The notes beneath the pieces were generated by a model. It ran no database searches. It saw only the letters and a program-made list of their open reading frames with translations, and had not been told where the DNA came from. Below, piece by piece: positions 31,008 to 41,025 of a DNA stretch of 64,000 bases. The DNA comes from Stemphylium vesicarium (Eukaryota > Ascomycota > Dothideomycetes > Pleosporales > Pleosporaceae): the NCBI GenBank assembly GCA_004380135.1, contig QXCR01000146.1:1-64000 (forward strand). Direction: 5' to 3'. A program made the translations under genes and the position numbers. Position 1 is the stretch's first letter; each line of letters begins with the position of its first letter.

Positions 31008-33795
31008 ATGGCTCGTAACAACCCAAAAATGCGCGCTGCTCTGTACAATAACGCTGACCCGCGCTCGTCAAAGCTGCAGAAACTGCTCACGAAGGGCACC
31101 AAAAGCCAGCCAGTAGTCGTCGACGATACTCAACCGCCCGAAGTTCTAGTGATCGCGAGCCAGGCAGACGATTTCGAGTCGCAATTACGAGACGCGCGAC
31201 CTGAGGCAGAGATTGCTGCGCCCGTCGAGGCTTCAGAGGTAGCAACCGCGGCGTCAATAGCAGCTGGCGAGGATGACGAGGACGGCTTCAATACGCGTTT
31301 CGTGGATACATTTGAGGGCGTAGATTGGAGTCGCCTGAGTGGTTTTATACGGCCGCCGCGGACTCAATCTCAGCGCAAAAGCTGGGTATATGAGCACGGT
31401 TATCGCGTCGCGTTACAAGCAAACCCGAGTCGTATATTCTTCGTATGCTGCGAGTGTCACCGGAGTAAGAGACCCGACTCTGGCGTCTTAGAGACGACGC
31501 AGGCGACGAGCTCAGCAGCGATCCATCTACTCAAGAAACACGGTATAACGAGGTCGGGCAAGGCGTTAGTTGAGCTCCCTCCGGGTCAGAGGTCGCTCAC
31601 GATGCTGACGGGCGCTAGCGTACGTATTAGTCAAGCTATTACCAACGAGATTGGAAACTTCAACGTACAGGCGTTTCAGTTAGTAGCTATTTACTAGCTT
31701 ATTAACAATAATATAGCGTTGAGTCAGTTCGAAGACTCTGCGTTTCGGGCAATAATACAGTACGCAAACCCAGAGGCAGAGAGGGCGTTATGGATAAGTC
31801 ATAATAGCGTTAATCGCTTCGTGATGAGGTTGTATAGGTATATGCAGCCGCAGGTCGTGAAACAACTTAGAGAGGCCGCGAGCAAGATCTATATAAGCTT
31901 TAATAGGTGGACAACAAAAGGCGGCAAACGAGGCTTCTTTGGAGTAGTTGCACACTATGCCACGGCTCGTGGAGTTGTAAAGGACGTCGCTATTGACTTG
32001 CCGCAGCTTACGGGCGCCCATACGGGCGATCGGATCGCTGATTGTATTGAGAAAACTCTGCAAGCGTTCGGAGTCGAAGCGGCAAAATTGGGGTACTTCA
32101 TGCTCGATAACGCGTACAACAACGACTCAGCTATTAAGACGCTCGGCAGCAAGTACGGCTTTGTCGCTAGCCATCGTCGACTACGTTGTAGCGCTCACAC
32201 GATCAATCTCGTCGGCCAGGCAGTGATATTCGGGTTGAATAAAGACGCTTTTAACAACGATGAGGCCAATGTTATCGTGGGTTACCTAGCTTTCTTAGAG
32301 TTGCAATTACTAACTACTTAATATAGGACGAGGAGCAGTTTATGGGCGAGTGGCGTTAACAAGGCCTATTAGGTACGCTCCTCGACGTTATTAACTATAT
32401 TAAAACGCCCCAGCAATACGACGTCTTTAAGAACTTTCAGACTCTCGCCAACCGCGAGCTCCCTACAGAGAACTAGAGGATACTTGAGCCCGTAAAGCCC
32501 GTTGTCACTCGCTGGAACTCGTATTGCTCGGCTTTTGAGCGCGCTGTAGAGTTGCAACCTGCCTTCAACTCATATATTGCGTATCATGTTGACAACCAGC
32601 TCGCCGCCGACAGTCACGCTAGAACCCGTAAAAACAAGACGCCCGACGCGCCTAAGTGGATGAGATCTGGCGGGCTTTTAGCAAATAATTAGGCTATAGT
32701 GAACGACTATATTAAGATTCTATAACCGCTAAAGTCGGCTATAAAACGCCTTAAAGGCCGTGGTATAAACGGCCGTTTTAGAGTAATATATAAGGTTATT
32801 CTTATCTTTAAGTACTTACTTAGTGAGTTTAAATTAAAGTATAAGCTATACGAGCTCGTTAATTACGAGGCAACTAGCGCGCCTAAGGATCACCTCGCGA
32901 TCAATGTAAAAGCAGCTTGGGCGAAGCTCAACGACTCTCCGGTGTACTACGCCGCTTGCTGCCTCCACCCGTACTACAAGCAGTATTGCGATCGCGCTTG
33001 GCGTGACAAGCCCGGCTGGCTTACTCACGCAGATGACGCTTTTCAGCTACTTTGGCGTAGTTACAAGGTGCCTCGGAGCCCAAGACACCGCCTAAGAGAG
33101 CGTAACTGTTGCGGTGTAGAATGTAGCAAATCAAAGTGTAACTGCGCGAAGCAGTAGTGAGAGTATGAAGTGTATTGTTGTTGTGTTGTTGTAGCTACGA
33201 CGCGCGCAGCTATATATACCCTCTGTTTACATGACGTATCTCTGATGCCAGCAAGAGCAGAAGGTGCTCATGGAGTGGAAGGAGGAGAGCAGGACAACGC
33301 ACGTGGCACACGTGACGTGCCCACCTCACAAACCGTCACAGTAACTCCAACGCTATTGACGACGCTATTGCAGCAGTCATGGACGACTCAAACTCCCACA
33401 GCGACGAGGGCTTTGACGAGTACCAGAAGTGGCGAGCTTTTGAGCCGAAGTGGACGAAATCCATGTTTAAGAGCCCCGCGAGCAACCTAATAAAGTATTA
33501 GATTGCTCTACAACCTAAATACCCCAACCTCGCCCGCCTTGCAATCGATATACTAACGATCCCAGCGAGTAGTTGCGAGTGCGAGCGCGTCTTCAGCGAG
33601 CTCGGTGATCTACTCACCCCAAAGCGTCGTAAGATCAGTCCTCAACTACTCGCCGCGCTGCAGTGTATACGAACGTGGAAAAGTACAGGAGCTGCCGTTG
33701 CTGGAGCTGTTACAGAGTCGCAACTCAGCGATAAGCAGCTAGACCAGCTATACGAGCTTGCTCAGTGGGTTGAGTACAGCGACGACGACGATTGA
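31008..33795 (+). pseudogene. hAT transposase, inactivated by RIP-type stops
   Basis: The frame starts MARNNPKMRAALYN. An N-terminal zinc-binding segment has CCECHRSK and HLLKKHGI, resembling a BED finger. The catalytic core shows FNRWTTKGGKRGFFGVVAHY, then MLDNAYNND and CSAHTINLVGQ, and a C-terminal dimerisation part has PASSCECERVFSELGDLL. A probable 50-nt intron lies at 32277-32326 (donor GTGGGT, acceptor ATATAG). In-frame stops occur at 31695, 32357, 32474, 32690, 32723 and 33499. Most are explained by CAG/CAA to TAG/TAA or TGG to TAG changes. The first catalytic Asp of the family (usually D-x-W-T-S) reads Asn at 31902, again a G-to-A change. A 234-bp element interrupts the frame at 33107. 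hAT transposases cut and paste the element by its inverted repeats; this copy cannot be active. Confidence 0.9.
33107..33340. mobile_element. Probable solo LTR nested in the hAT transposase
   Basis: A 234-bp segment begins TGTTGCGG and ends CCGTCACA (TGT...ACA ends) and is flanked by the 5-bp direct repeat GTAAC (33102-33106 and 33341-33345). Removing it with one GTAAC copy restores the transposase frame without interruption (RERN joins SNAIDDAI). An internal TATATATACC (33211) suits an LTR promoter. The 5-bp duplication and TG...CA ends fit a solo LTR; a TRIM or other short element cannot be excluded. Confidence 0.8.
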
Positions 33796-34424
33796 AACTA
33801 GGCAAGTACGCCTATCAAGCCTGCAGGACTATAGCTAACTATTTCGCCCACCAGCTACTTTCTTCGCCTAAATAAGCCCTTGCCGCGAATTATACTGCGT
33901 TGTCAACGTTGCCTCGATCAATACGCTGCCGGCAGCTTAATACTCTATATACTGTTGTGAGGATTGTATGACTGCTAGAGCGCCCGCGAGCTATCCTCAT
34001 CACTCACCAGCGACCTCGCGAGGTCTCTGCTCATCGTAGAGAGCCTGGAGGAGCTAGATTTTAACGCCTAGCAGTTATACAACCTCATCTTTTTGTTGTC
34101 TATAGTAATAGGATGAGGTTATATACTTATTAATGCTGCAATCCCTTATTAAGAAGAAAAAGTAATGCCTTCTTAGTATAGTAGTCTATAGGGCTACATT
34201 TATAAGTAACGCCTTTACTAGCGCAGCTATTAAGCTTATAATAGGGTAGTCTAGTAACTAAGTAAGGTCTCTCCTCTATAACTTTAAGTCTTAATAGGAG
34301 TATTACTTTTGTACTCTTTTTTACTCTCTAGAGACCTAGAATAATACTAGTAACTTTAACTTATAATACTAGCCCTTTTAGGTAATTAATCTACAATCTA
34401 TTAATTAAGCTATAATTAAATACT

Positions 34425-34633
34425 TGTCACGGGGTCGGCAGGCAGAAAAGATAGGTGCACGTGATCGGTGTATTCACTACGTAACGCTGACAGTACAGGG
34501 TCAGGCTAAGACAAGGACGTAGCTCAAGGAGCGTACGACGGGGCGTGTTCGCGCAGGAATTTCAGTGATCGCGCAGCTGCTCGCTTAGCAGCTTGGCGCG
34601 CTCTCATTAGCTATCTGAGCCAGCGCCGTGACA
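34425..34633. mobile_element. Second small nested element (solo-LTR-like)
   Basis: This 209-bp segment begins TGTCACGG and ends CCGTGACA, an 8-bp perfect inverted pair, and is flanked by ATACT on both sides (34420-34424 and 34634-34638). Its base composition (GC-rich) differs sharply from the AT-rich transposon DNA around it. The structure fits a solo LTR or MITE-like insertion. It has no sequence similarity by eye to the element at 33107. Confidence 0.75.
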
Positions 34634-34724
34634 ATACTCTCTTTTTAGACTATAAGTTAATTAAGTCAATTACAACACTAAAAAACTGTAATCAAGTCAA
34701 GTACGAGCTTCATATTTGGAGTAT

Positions 34725-34743
34725 TTGATTGTTGACAACTCTG
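34725..34743 (-). repeat. hAT right terminal inverted repeat
   Basis: TTGATTGTTGACAACTCTG is the exact reverse complement of the left terminus. Confidence 0.95.
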
Positions 34744-34751
34744 CCCACGCA
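34744..34751. repeat. 8-bp target-site duplication, right copy
   Basis: CCCACGCA, identical to 30677-30684, marks the right boundary of the hAT insertion. Confidence 0.95.
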
Positions 34752-35150
34752 AGAGTACGCAATGACAGTCCCTTCCATAAGATTGCTGTTCGAGATCCAT
34801 CGCATTCGTCGCTTGAAATCGTGCTGCCTTGCGGCGTGGCAGGAAGCGAGTTCCGGTCATGCTTCGCTCCCATGTTGTCTTCGGGGTCGAATGATTCATC
34901 GTTGACTTGTGAGCCAAGAAGGCGCGATTCAATTTCGTAGTGTTCCATCATGTCAGTAAAGGCGGGGCTCGTATCGACTTCCACTCGGGAGCGGCGATCA
35001 GTCTGCTGAGCCATGGCCTGGCTGGCGAATTCGTGGCACGATTTAGTATCTCCAGCTGCGATCCATATGGGAAATGGTGAAAAAGAGAAGAATGAAAAAG
35101 GTGCGAAGCCTGAAGCCCGAAGATGACAGTCGTTCTGCTGTGGCAAGGCT

Positions 35151-35162
35151 GTATATATATAG
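35151..35162 (-). promoter_or_regulatory. TATA-box candidate of the interrupted DUF3176-like gene
   Basis: CTATATATATAC on the minus strand lies about 140 bases before the start codon at 35014, a normal distance for fungal promoters. Confidence 0.5.
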
Positions 35163-36277
35163 CTTAGCTGCACAGTGGGGTCCAAAAGAGCTTGGCACTG
35201 TAAGTAAGCCGCCACAGCAGCATGAGGGAGCCGGCCAGCATCCAACTTTACACTTTGATAGTTATCGGCGCGTTCAGTGGAGAAGATGATCCGGGGCGTA
35301 GTGCCGGCGAGCGATGTGCAATGTGAAGGGCGCGGTGTTGAGACTGCCTAGGTGGTGCTGCAAGCTCAAGTCACGTGGCACTAGAGCAGTTGGTGGATTA
35401 CGAAGCAGCGATTCGCTTGACATCTTCCTGCTTTATCCCGAGGTTGCTTGCGATGTGAGAAGCATGGCGCTTCCATGACAAAGATGTGGTATGAAAGAAC
35501 CGGGTTTTCTACGTGTGCGGCAAGCGGGAGGTGCGCACGCAGAAATGAAGCCGCTCGTTCGGTGAGCAGACACGGCCGCGTTGCTTGCAGATATACAACG
35601 ACTGAGTCTCGCTGGTCGCGCTAAGGCGTTTGATTATCGGCGCTGTTGAATATCTTTTAGTTGTCGCAGAGTTGAGCCAGATGGAATGGGGCCTTTGGCT
35701 GTTGTAGGTGAACGAGCCTGGGCGTATGCAATGAAAAGGTCCAGCGATAGTCTTCTGGGCCTTGTTCGAAATGTCCTGCCACCCGATACTACAGTCCGAT
35801 TCATGCGTGTTCAGCGAAATGCTGTAGCTATTGGCGACTTTTATCGGTGCTGTGGCCCTTTGTTGGGAGCTGGTCTGGTCACGTGACTGTCTATGCATCT
35901 GCGCGCTCATGTCGCTAATCGCGTTTGCATGCGCTTGTACATTTTCGAGGTTCCGCTAGAAGATCTAAGAGATCTGTTATATTTGATTGAATTTCAAGGC
36001 GGGAATGCTAGTGTGGTGTCTTGCGCAGAGTGCAGTTCGACGAAAGTAGCTGCTCAGTCTCCTCACGAGTCACTCGCCGTCGATGCGCCAGTTGTGGAAG
36101 AAAGTAAGTTGCGGAGCGCCTTCGCGTATATAATAGCTCTTATCGTGTTGCAACAGAAGAGAAGCATGATGATAAGAACAGATGAGTTTATAGGAAAGTA
36201 TGAGGCCAGGAAGGGGTGAGAGCAACAGGTGGATGGGAAGATGGTCGCAAGTTAGTTCAGCTCGGTATGTGCACAAT

Positions 36278-36600
36278 GCTCCAATAAAGCGCGGAAGCAT
36301 ACCGCTGAGAGCGCTACTTCGTCGCTACATGCGACCATGTTTTAGAACATTTCTGATCGCGCGTGATGTTGTCGCGGTAGTCGTTGGTGGTGGTGTTGGA
36401 GATGGTGCGCGGCCGCTAGGAAGAAGCGCGCAATGTTGGCTCAGTCAGCTATTTGCGCATTGCTTCAATAATGCACGAAAGGTTATCGCTGAAAGCTCCA
36501 CTCAGTCGCTACAAACGACTGCATTTTGTGGCATTTCTGAGCCCGGGTGATGTTGTCGCAGCGATCATTTTTTGTGGTGTCAGGAGATGGCCCGCACAAG
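36278..36600 (+). repeat. Diverged tandem duplication upstream of BUD22
   Basis: Segments starting GCTCCAATAAAGCGCGGAAG (36278) and GCTTCAATAATGCACGAAAG (36462) share a series of blocks in the same order, including CGCTACA, ACATTTCTGA or GCATTTCTGA, and GTGATGTTGTCGC. The offset is ~184 bp. They look like an old tandem duplication in the promoter region. Confidence 0.65.
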
Positions 36601-36694
36601 GTGTCGCCGGCCCGAGCCCTTATCGATAAGAACTTGGCGCATCTCCAAAATTTCCGCGCAGCACCTCAACACCAACCCAATCATCATCGCCGCA

Positions 36695-38110
36695 ATGCCG
36701 AAACGAAAGCGCTCCTCACCGCCTCCCGAAAACGTGCCCAAGTTCGCGCCAGCACCCGCGAAACGTGCCAAATACTGCGAGAAGCGCCTCGCCGAAGCGC
36801 AAAAACCTCTGCTCCAAGCGCTGCGCCATGGCTCTATGCTTGAGCGCCAAAAACACAGTCGAAGGAAGAAGGACGCGACCAAGAAGAAGGACACGACGAG
36901 CATTGATCGCTTGAATGCAGAGTACCAGACGCTAAAAGCGCTGAATCTCGAGCAATTGGGCGATCAACACTTGCGCAAAACTTTGGCTAGGGTCAAGAGC
37001 TTGAAGGATGCCGAACCGCTGCAGGAATACATTACGGGGATGCGAGAGGGAAGCAAAGACACCAATACTCTCAATGTCACCGCGCGACTGTTCAAGGTGG
37101 TGCAGGTCAAAAAGGTCGTGGATGGCGTTATTGAAGACCTGAAAAACATACTTGGTGTCGCCAAGGGCAAGGATGATATGAAGCCTGAAGCCAAGGAACC
37201 TAAGGCTGAGGCGGCAAAGAATTCTAAGAAGGAGATGGCCGACAAAGATAATGTGGATATGAAGGACGCTAGCGAAGAGGGAGACGACCCATACATGGCT
37301 TTCAGCGCGCGGATAGCAGCACCTTCGTCAGGCGAAGACGATAGCGAGGCTTCGGTGACGGACGACGAACGACCGCCAAGTATCGGGGATAGCGAAAGCG
37401 AACACGATCCCGAGGATGACCTGGATGCTGAGAGCGAAAGCGAGAGCTCAGACGAGGATGAAGACGTTGACGAAGAAGAGGCCGAGAGTGCGACTGGCAA
37501 GCCCTCTCGATCAATCGCACCACCGTCCGACGAGGATTCCGAAGCGTCAGACTCAGAAGCCGACTCTGACTCCGACTCCGACTCCTCCAATTCCGCCGCT
37601 ATACCCACCAAAAAGGCAAAGACCAAAGCCACCGATGAGAAACCCACATCCTCTGCCTTCCTCCCCGCTCTCAGCCACGCCGCCTACTTCTCCGGTTCCG
37701 AATCCGAAGCCTCAGACCTCGACGCCGACACCGCACCCCGCAAGAACCGCCGCGGTCAGCGCGCCCGCCAAAAGCTCGCAGAGCTGAAATACGGCCAGAA
37801 AGCCAAACACATCGAGAAGCAACAGCGCAGCACAACCTTCGATCCCAAACGCGGTGCCGTCGCCGGCAATGACAAGCGCCAACGACGAGGCAAGCCCATG
37901 GGCCGTGGACCCCAGCAGACGGGAACGAATGCTGAGCCTCTGGGTGATCGGAATGACAAGAAGGATAGGAAGATGGGGCTGGGTGTCAAGCGTGATGATA
38001 AGGGCGAGCTACATCCGTCGTGGCAGGCGGCTAAACTGGCTAAGGAGAGCAAGAAATTGAAGATTGATCTCGGGGGGAAGGCGGCGGGCAATAAGGTTGT
38101 TTTTGATTGA
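36695..38110 (+). CDS. BUD22: Bud22-family ribosome biogenesis protein
   Basis: A single exon of about 471 residues. It starts MPKRKRSSPPPENVPK and is highly charged. A helical N-terminal part (~25-200) has LERQKHSRRKKDATKKKDTT and RLFKVVQVKKVVDGVIEDL. A central acidic/Ser-rich region (~215-320) has long runs of D, E and S. The C-terminal part contains ARQKLAELKYGQKAKHIEKQ and ends LHPSWQAAKLAKE...GNKVVFD, the diagnostic end of Bud22. In yeast Bud22 acts in 18S rRNA processing and small-subunit assembly in the nucleolus. The start was chosen at 36695 because upstream in-frame sequence lies in the duplicated promoter DNA. No introns. Confidence 0.92.
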   Translation: MPKRKRSSPPPENVPKFAPAPAKRAKYCEKRLAEAQKPLLQALRHGSMLERQKHSRRKKDATKKKDTTSIDRLNAEYQTLKALNLEQLGDQHLRKTLARVKSLKDAEPLQEYITGMREGSKDTNTLNVTARLFKVVQVKKVVDGVIEDLKNILGVAKGKDDMKPEAKEPKAEAAKNSKKEMADKDNVDMKDASEEGDDPYMAFSARIAAPSSGEDDSEASVTDDERPPSIGDSESEHDPEDDLDAESESESSDEDEDVDEEEAESATGKPSRSIAPPSDEDSEASDSEADSDSDSDSSNSAAIPTKKAKTKATDEKPTSSAFLPALSHAAYFSGSESEASDLDADTAPRKNRRGQRARQKLAELKYGQKAKHIEKQQRSTTFDPKRGAVAGNDKRQRRGKPMGRGPQQTGTNAEPLGDRNDKKDRKMGLGVKRDDKGELHPSWQAAKLAKESKKLKIDLGGKAAGNKVVFD

Positions 38111-41025
38111 GATACCCTGGTGAGCATGGGAGGTATGGTTTAAAAGATTTACGTGTGCATGTATGTTTTTTTCGTGGAGGAGCAGGTACATACATGCCGT
38201 GTTCATATGTTATTTTTCGAAATATGGACTGCTGTTCGGAATCGACAAACGCACAGTGCTCCACGTTCAGCCGTCACTGCCGCATATATAATGCGCTCCC
38301 CCGACCTGTTCTCTTTGTCCCACATCCATTCTTCTTTTTCCTAAATCAGTCTAAAATATGCACGTCATGCTCCAATGTCTGGTGCCTAAACAACCCCTCA
38401 CTACTTCACATGTTTCCTCCGCCTCCTGGCTTTGTCCACCTAAATACCCGCTTTTGCGACTCTATGGTCGCCTCCCCTGTCAAAGGCCTCGCGATAAAAA
38501 TACCATGTTGCGCTGCGGCGCGTTCCCAGAAACGAGGACACCAGCAACAATATGCGTCTGCACTTCAAAACACTGCAGGTCTCCCCAAATGTGAGCTGCT
38601 AGCCTGAGAGACCGTTATAAAGGGCGTCCTGAAATGCTGTGCCTAGACACCATGCTTCGTTCTCCATTATCGAAACATGTACGAATTGTGTCGATGAGTC
38701 TGTCGAGAAATCATGACAAGAAAATCGATGTTGTATTGGAGTTTGGAACGGTTCGAACTAAAGTCCCTTTCAAAGAGAGATCGTGGTCTCGAAATCAAGA
38801 CTTGAACGCCCCATGCGTTTCCTTCATCCTCGACGATCGGATCCGATGTGTATCAAACCGCGATTGTACCCAAATGATGACGAGGAAAAAAAGGGGTATA
38901 AAAAACGTCCACCGCTTCTCCTCTGCCTCTCTCTTTCCCTCTACTATTCTCTCCATGGAAACAAAGGCCCGAAAAAAAGAGGTTAAAAATCAATGGAAAG
39001 TTGGGGATATTCTGTCTTTTCCCTCTCTCCTTACATTCAAAAATGCTGCCAGGAAAAGAGCCAATGGACTTTGCTGGTGTTTGCGTAGAATCGAAATGGG
39101 AGGCAAACCTGACGATGGCTTCTCTGGGACCGCGATAGAAAGCCCGCGCATGTTGAAAATAAAAATTACATTCCACCGATGGTGGAGTGAGGGGTGTGAG
39201 ATATCACCATATCACTACAGCATGTGGTTGTGGCGTGCCAGAGTATTAAAATCGCGTCTGCCTTCTTCGTTCTCTTCTACCTATGTTCCTTCGCCTTGTC
39301 TAAAATCTTGACAAGAACGGCCTATGTGGAGAGCGTCGAAAATTTCTCAGCAGAAGGATCCATGGAAAAGCGCTCTCTCTGCCCTCCAAAAATCACCGTG
39401 AGGACTCATAATGTTGGTCCGTGGATTAAACACCTCATTGATACGTAAAAGCAATCCCAATCCCAATCATGGAGCGAGATCTCCCCTCGCACGCCCAGGC
39501 ATATAAAACACTCCGCCGGCCTTTGTACTCTTTCTCCTCGACCACCAATTAGTTTCTGCCCTTAAAATCTCCGAGCATACGGTCCAATGTCTGCTTTGAA
39601 ACATTTGCGGCCACCCACCATGTGGCCTCGTGCTCCGTCCCTTCTACATCACAGCTTGAAATGGTACAACTTGATGGAATGTGTTTGCTTTCCTACTATG
39701 GTGATAAAAAACCGGACCAGAAAATACATGGTTGGGAGATAGATGGAAAGAGATCGAGAAGAAAAGTACAGATTCAGTTTCTCATGCTTGGCCGAAAGCC
39801 AGTAGAGTCGAGAATTGCAACACGGTGTCGCATGTGTGCTGCGTTGCCGGGCCCTAAATTGTCACGAACTTTCCATAACTACAGCCACTGGTATCATGTG
39901 TGCTTTTCGAGATTGTGGCGAGGCATGAGCTGGGTACTATCTTGGTTTACAATGTGGACAAAAAAGAAGCCATAGAGGAGTTGTGAGAAGGAGACTGTGA
40001 GGTCCGTCATGAAAAAAGCATTTGCAAACCCTTCAGTACGACACATCGAGGGTTAATCCTCGATTTTGCGCTCTACAAACGCATATAGGATCACACGCGT
40101 TGGCCTATAAAACCTCCGGGACGTTGCTTCTGGGTAGCTATATATCTGCCATCTGCATTCGATTCAAAAATCTACCACGGCAATGTACACGGAGACAGAA
40201 ACACCCAATGCCAACTGAAAACAGTATTATGTGTTCTGGGAGAGATTTTCGCTGCAGGTTAAGGAAAGGCTCGTGAGATTTTTGAAAGATGTAAAGATAG
40301 CATCGAGCAAGTAATCAAAAGCCTTGTCAAGACAATGCCATAAAAATCGCGCAACAGCATGCAATACGCATACGCAGCGGTTCGGAAGCCGAACACATAC
40401 AATTGACCGAAACCTTGATCATTCGCATGCTGATGCTGGGCCTGTTCCATGGGTCGCGCTATCGATTCCAGCTGACAGCCAGTGGCGCAGCAGCATTGCG
40501 GCTTCCATTTCAGCCCCTGAGCTGCGCCTCACATCCGAGAGTGGAGCCGAAAATTAAGATCGGCCGAAAGGGATGGACCGCTGTGCCAAGCGGTCTTGGA
40601 AAGCTTAGTGAAGCTTAGTCGCCTGTCAGACAAACACGGAATGCGCATCGTGGGTTACCTCACAGCAGGTGATGAATGTTTCCAGAGGAACAAGTCGTGG
40701 CTTGCGGACAATAAATCGCTCGCCTAGTCGTCTTTAAAGTTCCCATCGGACCCGCCAGCGAATCTCAGCTCGCGCGTTCCAGGCCCGCCGCGGAAATAGT
40801 GGCACTGCCTCACCGAGATTACGCCACGTTTCATTGCGGCTGTTCGCGCGTGTTACGCATCACAGACGATCTGTTAGTTGCGCATCCTAGACGCATGGAT
40901 AAAGCCGCAGGCGTGCATGATAAAATGCCGCTCTTGCTCCTCCAACCCCACTGCCCCTGCATTCCCACTTCCCAAAGCCCTCAAACCTGCCTCTACTATA
41001 CCTGAAAACATACACCTCACTCACA
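38111..41025. other. 2.9-kb gene-free block with repeated TATA modules
   Basis: No protein-like frame is convincing; the longest (38634-39311) has no recognised domain and odd composition. At least five places show a TATA-like box followed 55-90 bases later by a pyrimidine stretch and an AAAAT motif: 38284, 38897, 39246, 39501 and 40105. Two of these share CCAATGTCTG at about the same distance. It may be a set of non-coding transcription units, a very long leader, or repeated promoter duplication. Treated as unresolved. Confidence 0.5.

Larger units (their letters stand above)
30685..34743. mobile_element. hAT-superfamily DNA transposon, 4,059 bp
   Basis: Left end 30685 and right end 34743 carry 19-bp perfect terminal inverted repeats starting CAGAGTTGTCAACAATCAA, flanked by the 8-bp duplication CCCACGCA. 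Subterminal direct repeats AATCAAGTCAAGTA occur near 30751 and 34690. The interior encodes a single plus-strand hAT transposase with BED-like, RNase-H-like and C-terminal dimerisation parts, disabled by stops. Two smaller elements are nested inside (33107-33340 and 34425-34633). A strongly AT-rich, TpA-rich part lies at ~34090-34420. The element interrupts a DUF3176-like gene. It is non-autonomous now, but its ends are intact and could still be mobilised by a relative. Confidence 0.95.
28631..35014 (-). pseudogene. DUF3176-like membrane protein gene split by a hAT transposon
   Basis: Host exons on the minus strand: 35014-34752 (start codon, disordered N-terminus through GLSLRTLAW), then after the transposon ~30676-30386, 30327-29755 and 29695-28631. 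The downstream exons are otherwise intact. They carry membrane helices, NPLGSQASFRGVYLQP (a family hallmark of fungal DUF3176-like proteins), a long lumenal part with many N-x-S/T sites, a final helix (FVSVFVMLLAAVFAFVMRAL) and a cytosolic tail ending in EKGQWYD. With one target-site copy removed, LAW runs into ELFGIFLAVCFL. That frame then stops at TGA 30638-30636, while RILSQIKGDADKTKVLGAS continues in another frame, so there is also a small frame break or an unresolved intron next to the insertion. The family function is unknown. The interrupted gene should be inactive. Confidence 0.8.
35015..36694. other. Intergenic region with a diverged tandem duplication
   Basis: 1.7 kb between the interrupted DUF3176-like gene and BUD22. 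The left end holds the promoter of the former. Several open frames (for example 35509-35910 minus) have no protein-like features. Two related ~140-bp segments near 36278 and 36462 are described separately. Confidence 0.5.

Noticed and set aside
33170..33490. 106-codon frame as a separate transposon gene
   Set aside because: It spans the solo-LTR-like insertion and the transposase in the wrong frame.
38634..39311. 225-codon frame in the gene-free block
   Set aside because: No domain or signal features, odd composition rich in Lys/Arg/Trp, and it overlaps several TATA-like modules.
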